Counted from the stretch's first letter, positions 49,030-59,845 are shown. The stretch: DNA of 64,000 bases from Gordius sp. MW1 (GCA_964036665.1 OZ038529.1:9532501-9596500); one strand, 5' to 3'. Translations and numbers: made by a program. Notes: generated from the letters alone by a model not told the origin.

Positions 49030-51100
49030 AACTAAACGAAAAATAACAAATAATTGATATTTTTAAGGGTGGTTAAAAACACAAAATTTTACCTCAATAA
49101 TGTTCGAATTTAAATTTTCATGAAGCAAATTTTTTTAAGTCAAATTTACCTATAATCAAAAAAAAATATCGCGCCTGGCCTTTATGATAAAATATAAACA
49201 AAAGGCGGATACGGATACGCATATAGTTTATTTAACGAAAAATAACAAATAATTGATATTTTTAAGGGTGGTTAAAAACACAAAATTTTACCTCAATAAT
49301 GTTCGAATTTAAATTTTCATGAAGCATATTTTTCTAAGTCATATTTACCATAATCATAAAAAAATATTGCGCCTGGTCTTTATGATAAAATATAACAAAA
49401 GGCGGATACGGATACGCATATAGTTTATTTAACGAAAAATAACAAATAATTGATATTTTTAAGGGTGGTTAAAAACACAAAATTTTACCTCAATAATGTT
49501 CGAATTAAAATTTTCATGAAGCAAATTTTTTTTAAGTCAAATTTACCTATAATCAAAAAAAAATATCGCGCCTGGCCTTTATGATAAAATATAAACGAAA
49601 GGCGGATACGGATACGCATATAGGTTATTAACGAAAAATAACAAATAATTGATATCTTTAAGGGTGGTTAAAAACACAAAATTTTACCTCAATAATGTTC
49701 GAATTTAAATTTTCATGAAGCAAATTTTTTTAAGTCAAATTTACCTATAATCATGGGCGTAGCCAGGTTTTGGATTAGGGGGGGGGGGCAAAACGTTTAA
49801 AAGTTCAATAAGAGGGGGGCAAAACATAAATTTTTTATAATTTTTCAATGTTTTTGCATTGAAAAAAATTTGGTTTCGCAAATTAGGGGGGGGGGGGGGA
49901 GCCGAGGATTTCAATACAAAAACCCTTAAAAATTAAAAAAAAATTATGTTTTGCCCCACCCCCTAATTAGCTAGGCAGGCGGGGCAGGGGGCGCGGCTGC
50001 TCCCCCCCCCCCCCCCCCCTATTTGAACTTAACTCCAATTAATACAGATGCTTATTAGCGAATTTACACAAAAATAAAAGGTCACTATGGAAATCGTCAA
50101 ATCTAACACGATTTCCATACACGGATCAATGCCATCCAATTAGATTTTAACGCGTTTTCTTTTTAATATTTTATTTACCAATGTATTTTACCCATGTGAT
50201 TATTAGAATAAACTACTATTTGTTTAAAAAAAAATTGTTTTGGTAAAATAAAATTTAAATTACGGTTGCATGAAAATTTTTGGATAGTCGAGACCTTTTT
50301 TTTTTTGCTCTCAGGAAAATTGTTGGGTAGTCAAGACCTTTTTTTTAATCTGCCCCCCCCCTAATTCAAAACCTAGCTACGCCCATGGATATATCAACAT
50401 TTATTGGCACTTTGTTAAAAGTATTTTCATTTTTCTCCTTGTTTAACGTGCAAAAAATTACAAAATTAGATTTTTTAATTTATTTAGACATGCAGGAGGG
50501 GGGGGGGACACGACCGTCCTATAATAATAATAATAATTGAAGCAAAAAATGGCTTTGATAGTGCGTAAAAAGTTTTCATTTTCCGCAACACATGCCTACT
50601 GCATTTATCATATTAAAAATATTTAAAAAAAATTAAAAAATTTAAATAAGAAAATTTAAAACTACCAAAATTTTTTTTTAAAAACTCAACTATACGAAAA
50701 ATAACAATAATTGATATTTTTAAAGGTGGTTAAAAACACAAAATTTTACCTCAATAATGTTCGAATTTAAATTTTCACGAAGCAAATTTTTTTAAGTCAT
50801 ATTTACCTATAATCAAAAAAAAATATCGCGCCTGGCCTTTATGATAAAATATAAACAAAAGGCGGATACGGATACGCATATAGTTTATTTAACGAAAAAT
50901 AACAAATAATTGATATTTTTAAGGGTGGTTAAAAACACAAAATTTTACCTCAATAATGTTCGAATTTAAATTTTCATGAAGCATATTTTTCTAAGTCATA
51001 TTTACCATAATCATAAAAAAATATTGCGCCTGGTCTTTATGATAAAATATAACAAAAGGCGGATACGGATACGCATATAGTTTATTTAACGAAAAATCAA
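49030..51100. repeat. ~200-base satellite units
   Basis: The unit starts at AACGAAAAATAACAAATAATTG and ends at GGATACGGATACGCATATAG. Units begin near 49033, 49233, 49431 and 49630 in copy A, and near 50692 and 50888 in copy B. Units are 90% or more alike by eye, with short indels. Confidence 0.85.
49754..50387. mobile_element. CATGGGCG-type MITE in Helitron copy A, composite
   Basis: It starts CATGGGCGTAGCCAGG and ends AGCTACGCCCATG, with poly-G at the left and poly-C at the right. Flanks do not form a duplication (CCTATAAT against GATATATC), so it has been rearranged or is a fusion of two copies. It also contains the ATGGAAATCGT hairpin segment (50090-50121). Confidence 0.75.
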
Positions 51101-51144
51101 ACGTTGTTTTGCCATTTACCCGGGTGTATTAGCAGAATATATAT

Positions 51145-51785
51145 CATGGGCGTACCCAGGTTTTGAATTAGGGAGGGGGGAACAGATTATTGAAATTTTT
51201 AAAAATTTTAAACAAATAGTTAAAGAGGGTCCAAGGCCCAGGCCCACCCAAGAGAGAAAACCTGGCTCCATGGCCCCCCCAAGGAAAAAATCTTTGGCCC
51301 CCTGGCCCTTCAAGCAATTTTTTTTATTTTTATGTAATTAAGAAACAATATCATAATCATGGGCGTAGCCCGAGGGGAGGCTGCCCCCCCCCCCTAATTA
51401 GCCAGGGGGAAGCAAGGGGCGCGGCTGCCCCCTTCCTAATTTAAAAAAAGAAGGATTTCAATGCAAAAACCCTTAAAAATTAAAAAAATTATGTTTTACC
51501 CCCCCCCCCCCTTAATTAGCCAGGCGGGGGCAGGGGGCGCGGCTACCCCCCCCCCCCCCCCCCATTTGAACTTAACTCAAAATAATACAGATGCGTATTA
51601 GCGAATTTACACATAAATATAAATTATTTTGGTAAAATGAAATTTAAATTACGGTCGCAGGAAAATTTTTGGATAGTCGAGACCTTTTTTTTATTTTTTT
51701 TTGCTCTCAGGGAAATTTTTGGGTAGTCAAGACCTTTTTTTTAATCTGCCCCCCTCCCCTAATTCAAAACCTGGGTACGCCCATG
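51145..51785. mobile_element. CATGGGCG-type MITE in Helitron copy B with a nested copy
   Basis: The ends CATGGGCGTACCCAGG and CCTGGGTACGCCCATG share the same TACCC variant, so they belong together. A second CATGGGCGTAGCC end occurs inside at about 51358, indicating a nested insertion. Long poly-C tracts lie at about 51500-51563. Confidence 0.75.
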
Positions 51786-52684
51786 GATATATCAACATTT
51801 ATTGGCACTTTGTTAAAAGTATTTTCATTTTTCTTCTTATTTAACGTGCAAAAAATTACAAAATTAGATTTTTTAATTTATTTAGCCACGCAGGAGGGGG
51901 GAGGGGACACGACCGTCCTATAATAATAAAATTAATTGACGTGAAGAAAAATAAGTAAAAAATGGCTTTGATATGTTGCAAAGTGCGTAAAAAGTTTGCA
52001 TTTTCCGCAACACATGCCTACTGCATTTATCACCAGACTACCTACACGATAGATAAGATACGCAGCAGTACGTGAACGTCCTGTTTGATTGACGTTCGAT
52101 ACCGCGTCAAAACGCATAAAACCCAATATCTCGAAAACTACTGGACCGATTTGGCTGGAACATATATTAAAACACGCTCCGGAGTGGCGGGAATAAACTG
52201 TGAAATTTTCAACCAAATCGGTCGAGAAGTTTTCCAAAATTGGTGGCGCCATACATACATACACACATACATAGTTTCATTTTTATATATAAGATAACTA
52301 TAATTAGCGATACAGATAATAAGCGATAAAGCTAATCTTCCGGAAAAATTGTTGATGGATGGATGATTGAATTGGTTGAAAAATTCGAAGTGTGTGAATG
52401 TCAGTTTGTTACTTTTTCTCGCCAAAGTCTAAACCGCCACAATACTCCCCTTCCAGATATATTTAAGGTTTTAAATATGTCGATAGGAATTGGCTAAAAT
52501 TTATGTGATGTATTCCCGAAGATTTTTCAGCCAATGGACTTTTCTGCCTTTTCGAGTTACTTTGACTGGTTCTTCCGCTTCTTGTGTCGGTGCTTCGGCT
52601 TGAGTTTCGTCGACGGTCTGAAAGGATGGCTCCTCTCTACTTAGATCCCAGGGTTTTAATCTGTCTATTGAGACTGAATCTCTT

Positions 52685-54664
52685 TTACCATTTTTTTATT
52701 ACGAAGTATTTTGGTTCGCGTTTTACTACTTTGAACGGTCCGTCATACGGTGAGGTGAGTGGCCTGCGAACTGCGTCGTTTCTGACGAACACATAAGGAG
52801 TTTCTAACAGATCTTGACTAACCTGTTCTTTTGACTTCCTGTAATGTTGCGGTATGGGGTATGGTATTGCAATCATTGTCCTTCTTAGTTTGTCTACAAA
52901 GTTATGCAGTTCCATTTCCGGTTGTTGGTTGGCCTCAAGTAGCTTTAGAAAATAGTCTCCAGGCAGTCTTATGTTGGTTCCATATACGAGTTCGGATGGT
53001 GTTAGTCCAATGTCTTCCTTGATTGTGGCACGGATACCAAGTAACACGATTGGAAGAACTTCACTCCATTTGATTTTTTTTTCGGTGGCTTTTAAAGATG
53101 CCTTCAATTGCCTGTGGAAACGTTCCACGAGTCCGTTGGCGGCTGGGTCGAAAAAAATGCCACAGGCGAAGTTTTTTTTGCTACAGTTTGTTCCAACACT
53201 GCACCCACCGCTGAATTGGATGCGTCTGTCGTCAACGTAATTTTGGTTTTTGGGCTGGTGTCCAAAAAATTTAGGGTGGTGAATTCGCCGAGCGCGGCTT
53301 TAGCTTTGTCGAACGCTTCCCTCTGACTGTCGTTTAAAACCACGGATTTCCGAGGGTTTTTGAGTATGTCAGTTAATGGCTGTAGGGGTTGCGCCATTCC
53401 TGGTAAGAATCTCCGGTAGAAATTTATCATACCGAGGAATCTGCGGAGTTTTTTACTCGAATCCGGAATTGGAAAATTTTGTATGGCATCAATCTTCTCC
53501 GGTAGGGGGGTTATACCTGTAGAAGATATTCTGTGTCCAAGAAATTCTAATTCTCCGACTCCGAATTGGCACTTGCCGGGATTGATCCTAAAATCATATT
53601 CTTATATACGTTAAAGAACGGTTTTTAGGAGCCTTTCATAGTCCGCGTCGGACGAGCTAGCTAATAGAATATCATCTATATATGCGTAGGTTCCTTCTAT
53701 TCCTCTTAAAACTACGTCGATAAACCTCTGGAAGGTTTGTGCGGCGTTCTTTAGCCCAAAAGGCATTCTATGGAATTCGAAAAGTCCGAACGGCGTCGTT
53801 ACGGCTGTCTTGCAGATGTCGTCTTGTGCAACCGGAATATGATGGTATGCTCTTACCAAAACCAATTGGCTTAAAACAGTTTTTGCGCATAGATTTGCTG
53901 TGAAGTCATGTATGTGGGGTATTGGGTATCGGTCGGGAACCGTTACTTTATTCAAGCTTCTATAGTCCCCGCAGGGTCTCCAGTCGCCTGACTTTTTGAC
54001 AGCCAAATGTAATGGGGATGCCCAATTACTTTTTGACTCACAGATGATACCTAGTTCCAGCATATATTCGAACTCCTTTTTGGCACTTAATTTATCGGGC
54101 GCCAATCGTCTGGGGCGTGAGTGCTGGGCTGGGCCTTTTGTCAGAATGTGGTGTCGTACGTCGTGCTGTGGGATTTGACCCGTAAAGTTCAATGGTGATG
54201 TGAGCGACGGAAAGTCTTTTAATATGGCCTCGAATTTAGAATTCTGATGAGTGAATGCTACACTAATTCCAAATGTTTGGTGCTGTGAGGCGAGTCCTTT
54301 TGAGGATAGATGTGTCACTCCGTCGTAATCTTTTGTTTTTAATGTCCACAATTAGATTGTGTTTGTGTAACAGGTCAGCTCCTATAATCGGTGTGTGAAC
54401 GTCTGCTATCAGGAAAATCCATTGTATTTCACGTCTTAGGCCTAGGATTAGAGCTAACATCTTTTGTCCAAAAGTGCAAATGTTGCTTTTGTTGGCAGCT
54501 TGCAATACCGGACCATTTGAAATTTTTGGGACATTGGCTGGCGGTGGAATAATACTCACTTGGGCTCCGGTGTCGATGAGAAATTTTTGTTTCGACGTTT
54601 GGTCAATAATGTAGAATAGACGACTGTTTGAATTCATGCCAGCAGTAGCCGTCGTCTGAACCAC
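52685..54664 (-). pseudogene. Gypsy pol remnant: protease, RT, partial RNase H, integrase C-terminus
   Basis: Protease lies at 54664-54263 (FLIDTGAQVSIIPP and IIGADLL). RT lies at 54351-53611 ([34 protein letters not shown], catalytic YIDD). The start of RNase H lies at 53430-53104 (INFYRRFLPG, LTTDASNSAVGAV). Then come the last integrase residues (53128-52685: ERFHRQLKASLK, PYDGPFKV). The RNase H frame breaks at about 53104-53128, exactly where the integrase tail begins, so roughly 1.5 kb is deleted. The pieces are in different frames. The element cannot complete its own cycle. Confidence 0.88.
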
Positions 54665-54672
54665 CCGGCCTG

Positions 54673-55496
54673 TTAGTTTTTTTGATTGTCATCACTGAAG
54701 GCGCAGGGCTTTAGGCATTTGCGAGCCTTGTCCTGAAATTTGGAATGATAATAACAGTATGGGTGTTTTTGTACCCTGTTCCGTGAATTACTTCTTGTTC
54801 GTACTCTTCCATGGTAAGGTCGTTGAGATAAATTGTGTATCTGTAGCTCTAAATTACCAATTTTTTGTGTTAAATCCTGTATTGCCTTGTCACTATCTGT
54901 GGATTTAGCTATAGTGTTAATATAATTATTTTGTGAAATTGTTTCATATATTCGGTCAGCGACTTCAGCTAAACTTGATAGAGATTTTTCTTCCCCTAAA
55001 CAGGTGAGAATTCCAGTAATCTCTTTAGGCATTTTGTTTACCCATAAGTTCTTGAGAAGTGTATCGCTCATTTGGTGTTCTCCTAGTAAGGACTTTAAAT
55101 GTCGTAAGAGTTGACTTGGGGATTTGTCGTTTAAGTCAACTACCTTAAAGAGCTTTTGGATTCTCTTTGAGTCACTTTGTCCAATTCTTTTAATCAATGC
55201 TAGTTTTAAGGCATCATATGGATTCTCTTCTGGGATGTTAAGGATGAGATCAGCGACCTCCTCTGCCACTTCTATGGGGAGAGATTTAATAAATATGCAT
55301 ATTTTACCTTCCGAGAAGATATCCTCCTGGTTGATAATATAGCATCGACCTGTGCTATCCAAATTTGAATGTTCCTAAAGTGAAATTCAGGGATTTTGAT
55401 GTGGACAATTGATTCCTGCTTGATACCTCCAGTAGTAGAAGTGTTTATTGGTATTTCCTCATTGGAAGTCGAAAAATCAGTAGGTTGCGTGTTCAT
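54673..55496 (-). pseudogene. Gypsy gag with zinc knuckle, frameshifted
   Basis: The N-terminal piece (55496-55272, MNTQPTDFSTSNEE...IPEFHFRNIQIW) and the main piece (55362-54673) overlap in different frames, so there is a frameshift at about 55320. The main piece is helical, with a Cys/His knuckle near its C-terminus (YCYYHSKF...ARKCLKPC). It is the structural protein that packages element RNA. It directly precedes the protease. Confidence 0.8.
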
Positions 55497-55515
55497 GTTT
55501 AGTAGGGGTTACCAA

Positions 55516-55705
55516 TGTAATATTTATCTTTGGTATCATCTACTTTTATTAAGAATAATTATAATTAGCGATACAGATAATAAATGAGCGATAAAGATAA
55601 TCTTCCGGAAGAATTGTTGATGGATGGATGATTGAATTGGTTGAAAAATTCGAAGTATGTGAATGTCAGTTTGTTACTTTTCTCGCCAAAGTCTAAACCG
55701 CCACA
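55516..55705 (-). repeat. 5' LTR of the Gypsy element
   Basis: 190 bases; read on the plus strand it begins TGTAATATTTATC and ends AACCGCCACA. It is intact and serves as the reference for the Helitron-split LTR. Confidence 0.9.
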
Positions 55706-55709
55706 GTAT

Positions 55710-56994
55710 ATAGCAGATGGTAGTTAGAAATTATATAATAATAATTTGCCTTGTTTTTATTATGATAAATACTTAATGCTTATTCAAGTTATTTTGGGTT
55801 TTTGGCTAACGAAGGAAAAAAATAAGTGGCCTATAGATAAAAACAAGCAATTTTAAACCCGTTAAAATAACACCTAAATAAACTATAAAAAAATCAACTG
55901 CCTCGCCGCGCAAAATACTATTCGCATTTAAAAATCAAATAACCTCTCAATTTTTGTATAGTTCTAAGGTAAAGAATGTAAATTTGCTCTTCATATAGCA
56001 TAAGATATGACATTAACAGAGATTTTTCTTTAAAACTTATAATGATACCAAAAATATATGTTGAACTTAAATAAATGGTTACGCCCATCATAGTTAAGAA
56101 TTTTGACCGATGTTATATTCAGAGTCCGACAAGGGTGACTCGAAACCCGATGAAAAATTAAAAAAATTATCGGGCCTAATTTTTAAGGGTAAATAAATCC
56201 TTCAAATAGTCTACCCAAATTATAGTAATCCTTCTGGGCATGACAAGTTACCCAATCAATTCAGGAAACGGGCTTAGGCTATATATATTCAGGTCGGGTT
56301 AAGATTTTATAATACCAATCGAATTTAAGTTGAAAAAATGAGCTGTACAGTACTCTGATTCTAATAGAATATTTCCATATATATAATATGTATATTATAT
56401 ATATATGTATGTACACAAATATTTTTGCGTAGGATGATAAAACAATTGTATAAACGAGGAAAAAAGATTTTGTATAATGTCTTGATAAAAATAAACTTTC
56501 GTATAAATATGCTAAATAGAGGCTTATATAGATTTAGAGTATAAAAACGAAAAGGCAGATAAATCGGTGTCGCAATTTAGTTAATAGGGATTTAATAAAG
56601 CCTTAGCCTCATTATGTTCAGGCGTGTTTTTGCAATACTTTGATAAATATCGTAGAAAAATATAATGAAAAACTATATACAGCTGGATAATAATATTTCA
56701 AGAACTCCTCCCACTCTTAAAAAAATATAAAAAAAAGTCGAAGTTATAAGGTAGGCAATTTATTTTAGGTCTTATCACATTTTAATCACCTAGTCAACGA
56801 AGTATCGTCGATTGGGTAAAAATGCTGGTTAAGAGTCTAAAATATTACAGAAACGAGTAAAACAAACAAAAATTAACGAGATTTTTGAGATTATATGTAT
56901 ACCAGAAAATATGTTAACAAAACCCTCGCTAAGATTGAGTATCAAGGAATTAAAAATATGTGATGGGGGTTGTCTATATGTGCCACTCATCTAG
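55710..56994. other. AT-rich region downstream of the SLC5-like gene
   Basis: No gene seen. The minus strand has an AATAAA signal at about 56757-56762, some 235 bases after the transporter stop. Around 56130-56330 are remnants with GACCCGATG and GTCGGGTT-like motifs. Confidence 0.5.
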
Positions 56995-58773
56995 CTAGAC
57001 GATGCTGAAGTAAATGTACATAGATACGGCTAAGGATATAATTATGACAAGGTTGATGTTAAGGCAAATCTTCGCTTTTCGACCCTGATGCAATGAAGTT
57101 ATCTGTATCAAATGAGCCTGGTATTGTTCAGAAGTCATGCCCGTAGTACCCTCATCTGATTCCGAATACCCTAAAAACCAGTCCCACAACCTCTTCAACG
57201 CGGATTTATGATATTCTATAAATTAATAGAAAATTTATCATTAAACGTGCGTGCGTGGGTTATATATATTAATAAAAGAATAGACTGGCAACAAACTAAA
57301 CGCTGAGTGTTATAGCCATAGACTCATGGGCGTAACAGGGAGGGGTAAATGCCCCCCCCTCTAGATCAAGAAATTCGTTAAATTTTCATATAATTATGGT
57401 TTAAATAAATCAATGATTATTTTGCCCCACCCTAAAGAATTATTGCTCCCCCCCCCTTTAGTTCTAATCCTGGCTACGCCCATGCATAGACTAATAGTAA
57501 AACAGACGAGTTAACAGGATGATAATTATTAAGTGTGTAGTCCGTTATGTATGAGGCATACAGTAGGAAACTAAACGATATTCAATTTATTAAATGCCAA
57601 ACATAAGTATGGAAACGTATATTCCTTTAATGTTCTCATTAATTTTTCATCCTAACTTTTGCAATTTTTTACCGCACAAATGGGCATATTGGAAAAAGCT
57701 TACATAAAAATGTCGACCAAAGTTACCTAATAAACATTAATGCATAAACAAGCTGTTCATGAGTCTATTGTATCATTAGCCTATTTATTATAACAATATA
57801 AAGATGGTCAAATAGTAAAAAATTTGCCCAAATGATAAGCCAAAATTGATTTTATACCTGATTTGTTAAAAATTTAGCAAAAACCCAGCTACAAAAGACT
57901 TTAACCTGACTTCAGACTAGGCTGACCAGTTAGCATATTAGATTAATAAAAGCTTTTAGCCGTTTTGCCCAATCAGTAAGAAATTTGTATCACAACTAAT
58001 ATTGTTACTACCCCAGAATGTGTGCTTTATTGCTATTACAAAATGTTCAAAAATGTAATTGCAACTTGAATTATCCTTGAAATCTTTGCTATAATAAATT
58101 AAAATCATTTAATCACTACATTATGGCTAAATATAGGACAATTGCGGTTCTAGCCTGACAATCACGACATTGGGAAACAATAAAGGCGCTTTAAGCTTTT
58201 TATCTATCATTTAGCAATAAAAAGCATTTTCAAGATGTATCTATCCAACTGCACCGGTTTTTATATTTACAATACAACTAAGTCATTATGTTAGCCACCA
58301 AGACAAATATTAACTCCGTTAACCACCTTGGGAAATAATTCCTAAATTTATGCAGTAAGCCAAGCAAGTTGGGTATAAGTAAAAGTTAAAATCTTACTTT
58401 TGGGCTCAGAATCATTGTTAAACCGCATAATTTCCGATTCCTTAGCCACCATTTCATTCTTTGGCAAATCGAGCGCCCTATTAGTAACACCTCTAACAAA
58501 CTTCCCCCTTCCTCTTCCTTGCCCGCCGTTCAATGAATTTTTTATTGAACGGGTAGGTTCAAGCTTGGTTTCAACATGTCCAATATCTTCGGAATCCTTA
58601 CCAGATTCTAGATTATTTTCATTAAATTCAGGCTTCAATTCTACTTTTCCGTTGCTGAGTTCTATAGAGCTGGGAGGTTGATTTTTAACGGGATCTGCGA
58701 GTGGCGAGGGTCTATCTGCATCAGCCGTTCGAGGAGGCCCACTAAAACGGGTCCAATAAGTGGTTCTATCCAG
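56995..58773 (-). CDS. SLC5/SGLT-type sodium-coupled transporter, last two exons
   Basis: Exons 58773-58398 and 57215-56995 are joined by GT-AG (CCAAAA|GTAAG, TATAG|AATAT) in phase and encode the last ~198 residues. The first starts LDRTTYWTRFSGPP, matching the loop that follows a late helix in SLC5 transporters (L.RLTFWTR). A ~110-residue hydrophilic loop follows, with GGQGRGRGKFVRG. The last exon reads LKRLWDWFLGYSE, a linker, then KICLNINLVIIISLAVSMYIYFSI, corresponding to the final helix of SGLT proteins. These proteins move sugars or related solutes with sodium across the plasma membrane. The intron (57216-58397) carries a MITE. Upstream exons are not visible to the right, where repeats begin, so they lie beyond or are lost. 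Confidence 0.75.
57325..57484. mobile_element. Complete CATGGGCG MITE with perfect 8-bp TSD, intronic
   Basis: Starts CATGGGCGTAACAGG and ends CTGGCTACGCCCATG, flanked by CATAGACT on both sides (57317-57324, 57485-57492). 160 bp; poly-C runs at both ends of the interior. Confidence 0.92.
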
Positions 58774-59319
58774 CTAGGTAAGCAAGATAATAAGATGTGT
58801 TTGTTTAGAAAACTAATATATTTTATTGCAGGCTGTGAACCTCGACAATAAAAATGTTAAAAGGGGCTTGCAGTGGGAATAGTATTAGTAAGTATTAGTA
58901 TTATATACTAATAATTGGGGCTATTGTCACGAAGAAGTTCACAGCCAGCAATAACTTTTATTAGCTAAATAAGATTAATAAGATAAACGATAAACTAGTA
59001 TAATTTAATAGAAACAAAAAAAACTCGGGCCTTCGGCCCTCGTGGGAAGGGGGAGAAGGGAAGGGGAGTAGGGGAAGGGAAGAGGGGAAGGGAAGAGGGG
59101 AAGGGAAGAGGGGAAGGGGGAACTCTTCTATACTCCGTATAAACGTAGCATATTTGCTATGCAATTTATGGGCGAGAAAGGTGGGAAGGGGCGAGAATGC
59201 CTATAGGGGGTATTAGATGCAAAATAATTAGTTAATTAGTTATAGGCCCTTGTAGGGGAGGACATAGGGTAATTATCAATGTTAAATTCAAAAACGAAAA
59301 AAAATTTCGATTTATTTGG
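58774..59319. other. Upstream flank of the SLC5-like exons
   Basis: No exon recognised. It contains the purine-rich tract at 59040-59120, a GGGCCTTCGGCCC hairpin at about 59029 and a GCTATGCAATTTATGGG segment repeated at 61457. Confidence 0.5.
59040..59120 (+). repeat. Purine-only tract with GGGAAGAGGGGAA repeats
   Basis: Nearly all G and A on the plus strand, with three or more GGGAAGAGGGGAA units. Such tracts can form G-quadruplex or triplex DNA (general knowledge; not shown here). Confidence 0.85.
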
Positions 59320-59434
59320 CCAATGGTCATTTTTTTATTGGTCAGTAGCCAGCGGACGGTCAAAAATTCATATTATCATTGGTATTAACATGAACAAATA
59401 TTAATTTAATTTAAAAAAATTAAAAAAAAAATTT

Positions 59435-59505
59435 GTCCCCTCCCTGACTTGAACCCCACACCTCAAGTTCACAAGCCGGCGCTATAACCACTATACCATG
59501 CTGGC
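59435..59505 (-). mobile_element. tRNA-derived SINE head or tRNA pseudogene
   Basis: On the minus strand it begins GCCAGCATGGTATAGTGGTTA, with a good A box (TGGTATAGTGG). A B box (GGTTCAAGTC) lies ~35 bases on. Between them is an anticodon-arm-like stretch (CCGGCTTGTGAACTTGAGG). The 3' side (GGGAGGGGAC) cannot pair with the 5' GCCAGCA, so it is not a functional tRNA. An A/T-rich tail follows. Confidence 0.65.
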
Positions 59506-59703
59506 TTTAAAATAGTAGAAGTTATTATGTTATTTATATAGATGATGAAATAATAAAGTTGTGTTTTATGTTTAGAAAATCAATATATTTCGTCGGTCAG
59601 TAGCCAGCGGACGGTCAAAAAGTCATATTATCAATGGTATTAACAAAAACAAAATATTAATTTAATGTAAAAAAAAAATTAAAAAAAAAGTTTTTTTTTA
59701 GTT

Positions 59704-59845
59704 TTAAAAAAGGGCTAAATTCTTAAACTACCAGCCCGATTCGCTCGAAACTTTACCCGTAGGTGCCCAGGGCGGCCGGGGGTAAAATAACCTTTTCAGA
59801 TTCCTAAAATACCTTTTCATTTTAAAAATATCGGACATTTCCCTG
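59704..59845 (+). mobile_element. Fragment related to the Helitron at 37208
   Basis: GGCTAAATTCTTAAACTACC through GGGGTAAAATAACCTTTTCAG and AAAATATCGGACATTTC matches the repeated block in the Helitron at 37266-38160. No element ends are visible here. Confidence 0.75.

Larger units (their letters stand above)
48952..52033. repeat. Large tandem duplication inside the Helitron
   Basis: Copy A (48952-50607) and copy B (50608-52033) both start TATTAAAAATATTTAAAA and both end ACATGCCTACTGCATTTATCA. Both hold ~200-base satellite units and a CATGGGCG MITE followed by GATATATCAACATTTATTGG. The copies differ in the number of satellite units and in the MITE content. Confidence 0.85.
48922..52294 (-). 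mobile_element. Helitron inserted in the Gypsy LTR
   Basis: On the minus strand it starts TCTTATATATAAAAATG at 52294 and ends CCGGGTCAGCTAG at 48922. It lies between A and T with no target duplication, as shown by the intact other LTR. A GGCAAA...TTTGCC hairpin lies 11 bases before CTAG. ATGTATG repeats follow the 5' end, as in the Helitron at 37208. No Rep/helicase frame. The interior is a large tandem duplication (48952-50607 and 50608-52033), each copy with ~200-bp satellites and a MITE. Confidence 0.88.
48882..52441 (-). repeat. 3' LTR of the Gypsy element, in two pieces
   Basis: 48882-48921 and 52295-52441 together match the 5' LTR with only scattered differences. The break occurs within TTAAGAA|TAA, where the Helitron inserted. 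The inner edge ends in CCGCCACA, next to the polypurine tract. Confidence 0.88.
48882..55705 (-). mobile_element. Gypsy-type LTR retrotransposon, internally deleted, 3' LTR split by a Helitron
   Basis: The LTRs are about 190 bp and end TG...CA. The 5' LTR (minus orientation) is 55705-55516. The 3' LTR is 52441-52295 plus 48921-48882, separated by the Helitron. A 4-bp duplication GTAT flanks the whole (48878-48881, 55706-55709). A polypurine tract (GGAAGGGGAGTAT) adjoins the 3' LTR at 52442-52456, and a TGGTAACCCC primer-site candidate adjoins the 5' LTR. Order from the 5' LTR: gag, protease, RT, start of RNase H, then the integrase C-terminus. Most of RNase H and the integrase catalytic core are missing. 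No envelope gene. Confidence 0.88.

Noticed and set aside
49030..51100. Regularly repeated ~200-base units, considered as a CRISPR-like array
   Set aside because: Units are contiguous without unique spacers, inside a eukaryotic Helitron; they are satellite DNA.
51116..52425. Several frames of 60-110 codons within the Helitron
   Set aside because: They run through poly-C/T tracts and Helitron ends, have no domain and conflict with the repeat structure.
56995..57198. Standalone 67-residue membrane protein
   Set aside because: The frame continues 5' through a good acceptor to 57215 and matches the C-terminal helix of SLC5 transporters, so it is a last exon rather than a separate gene.
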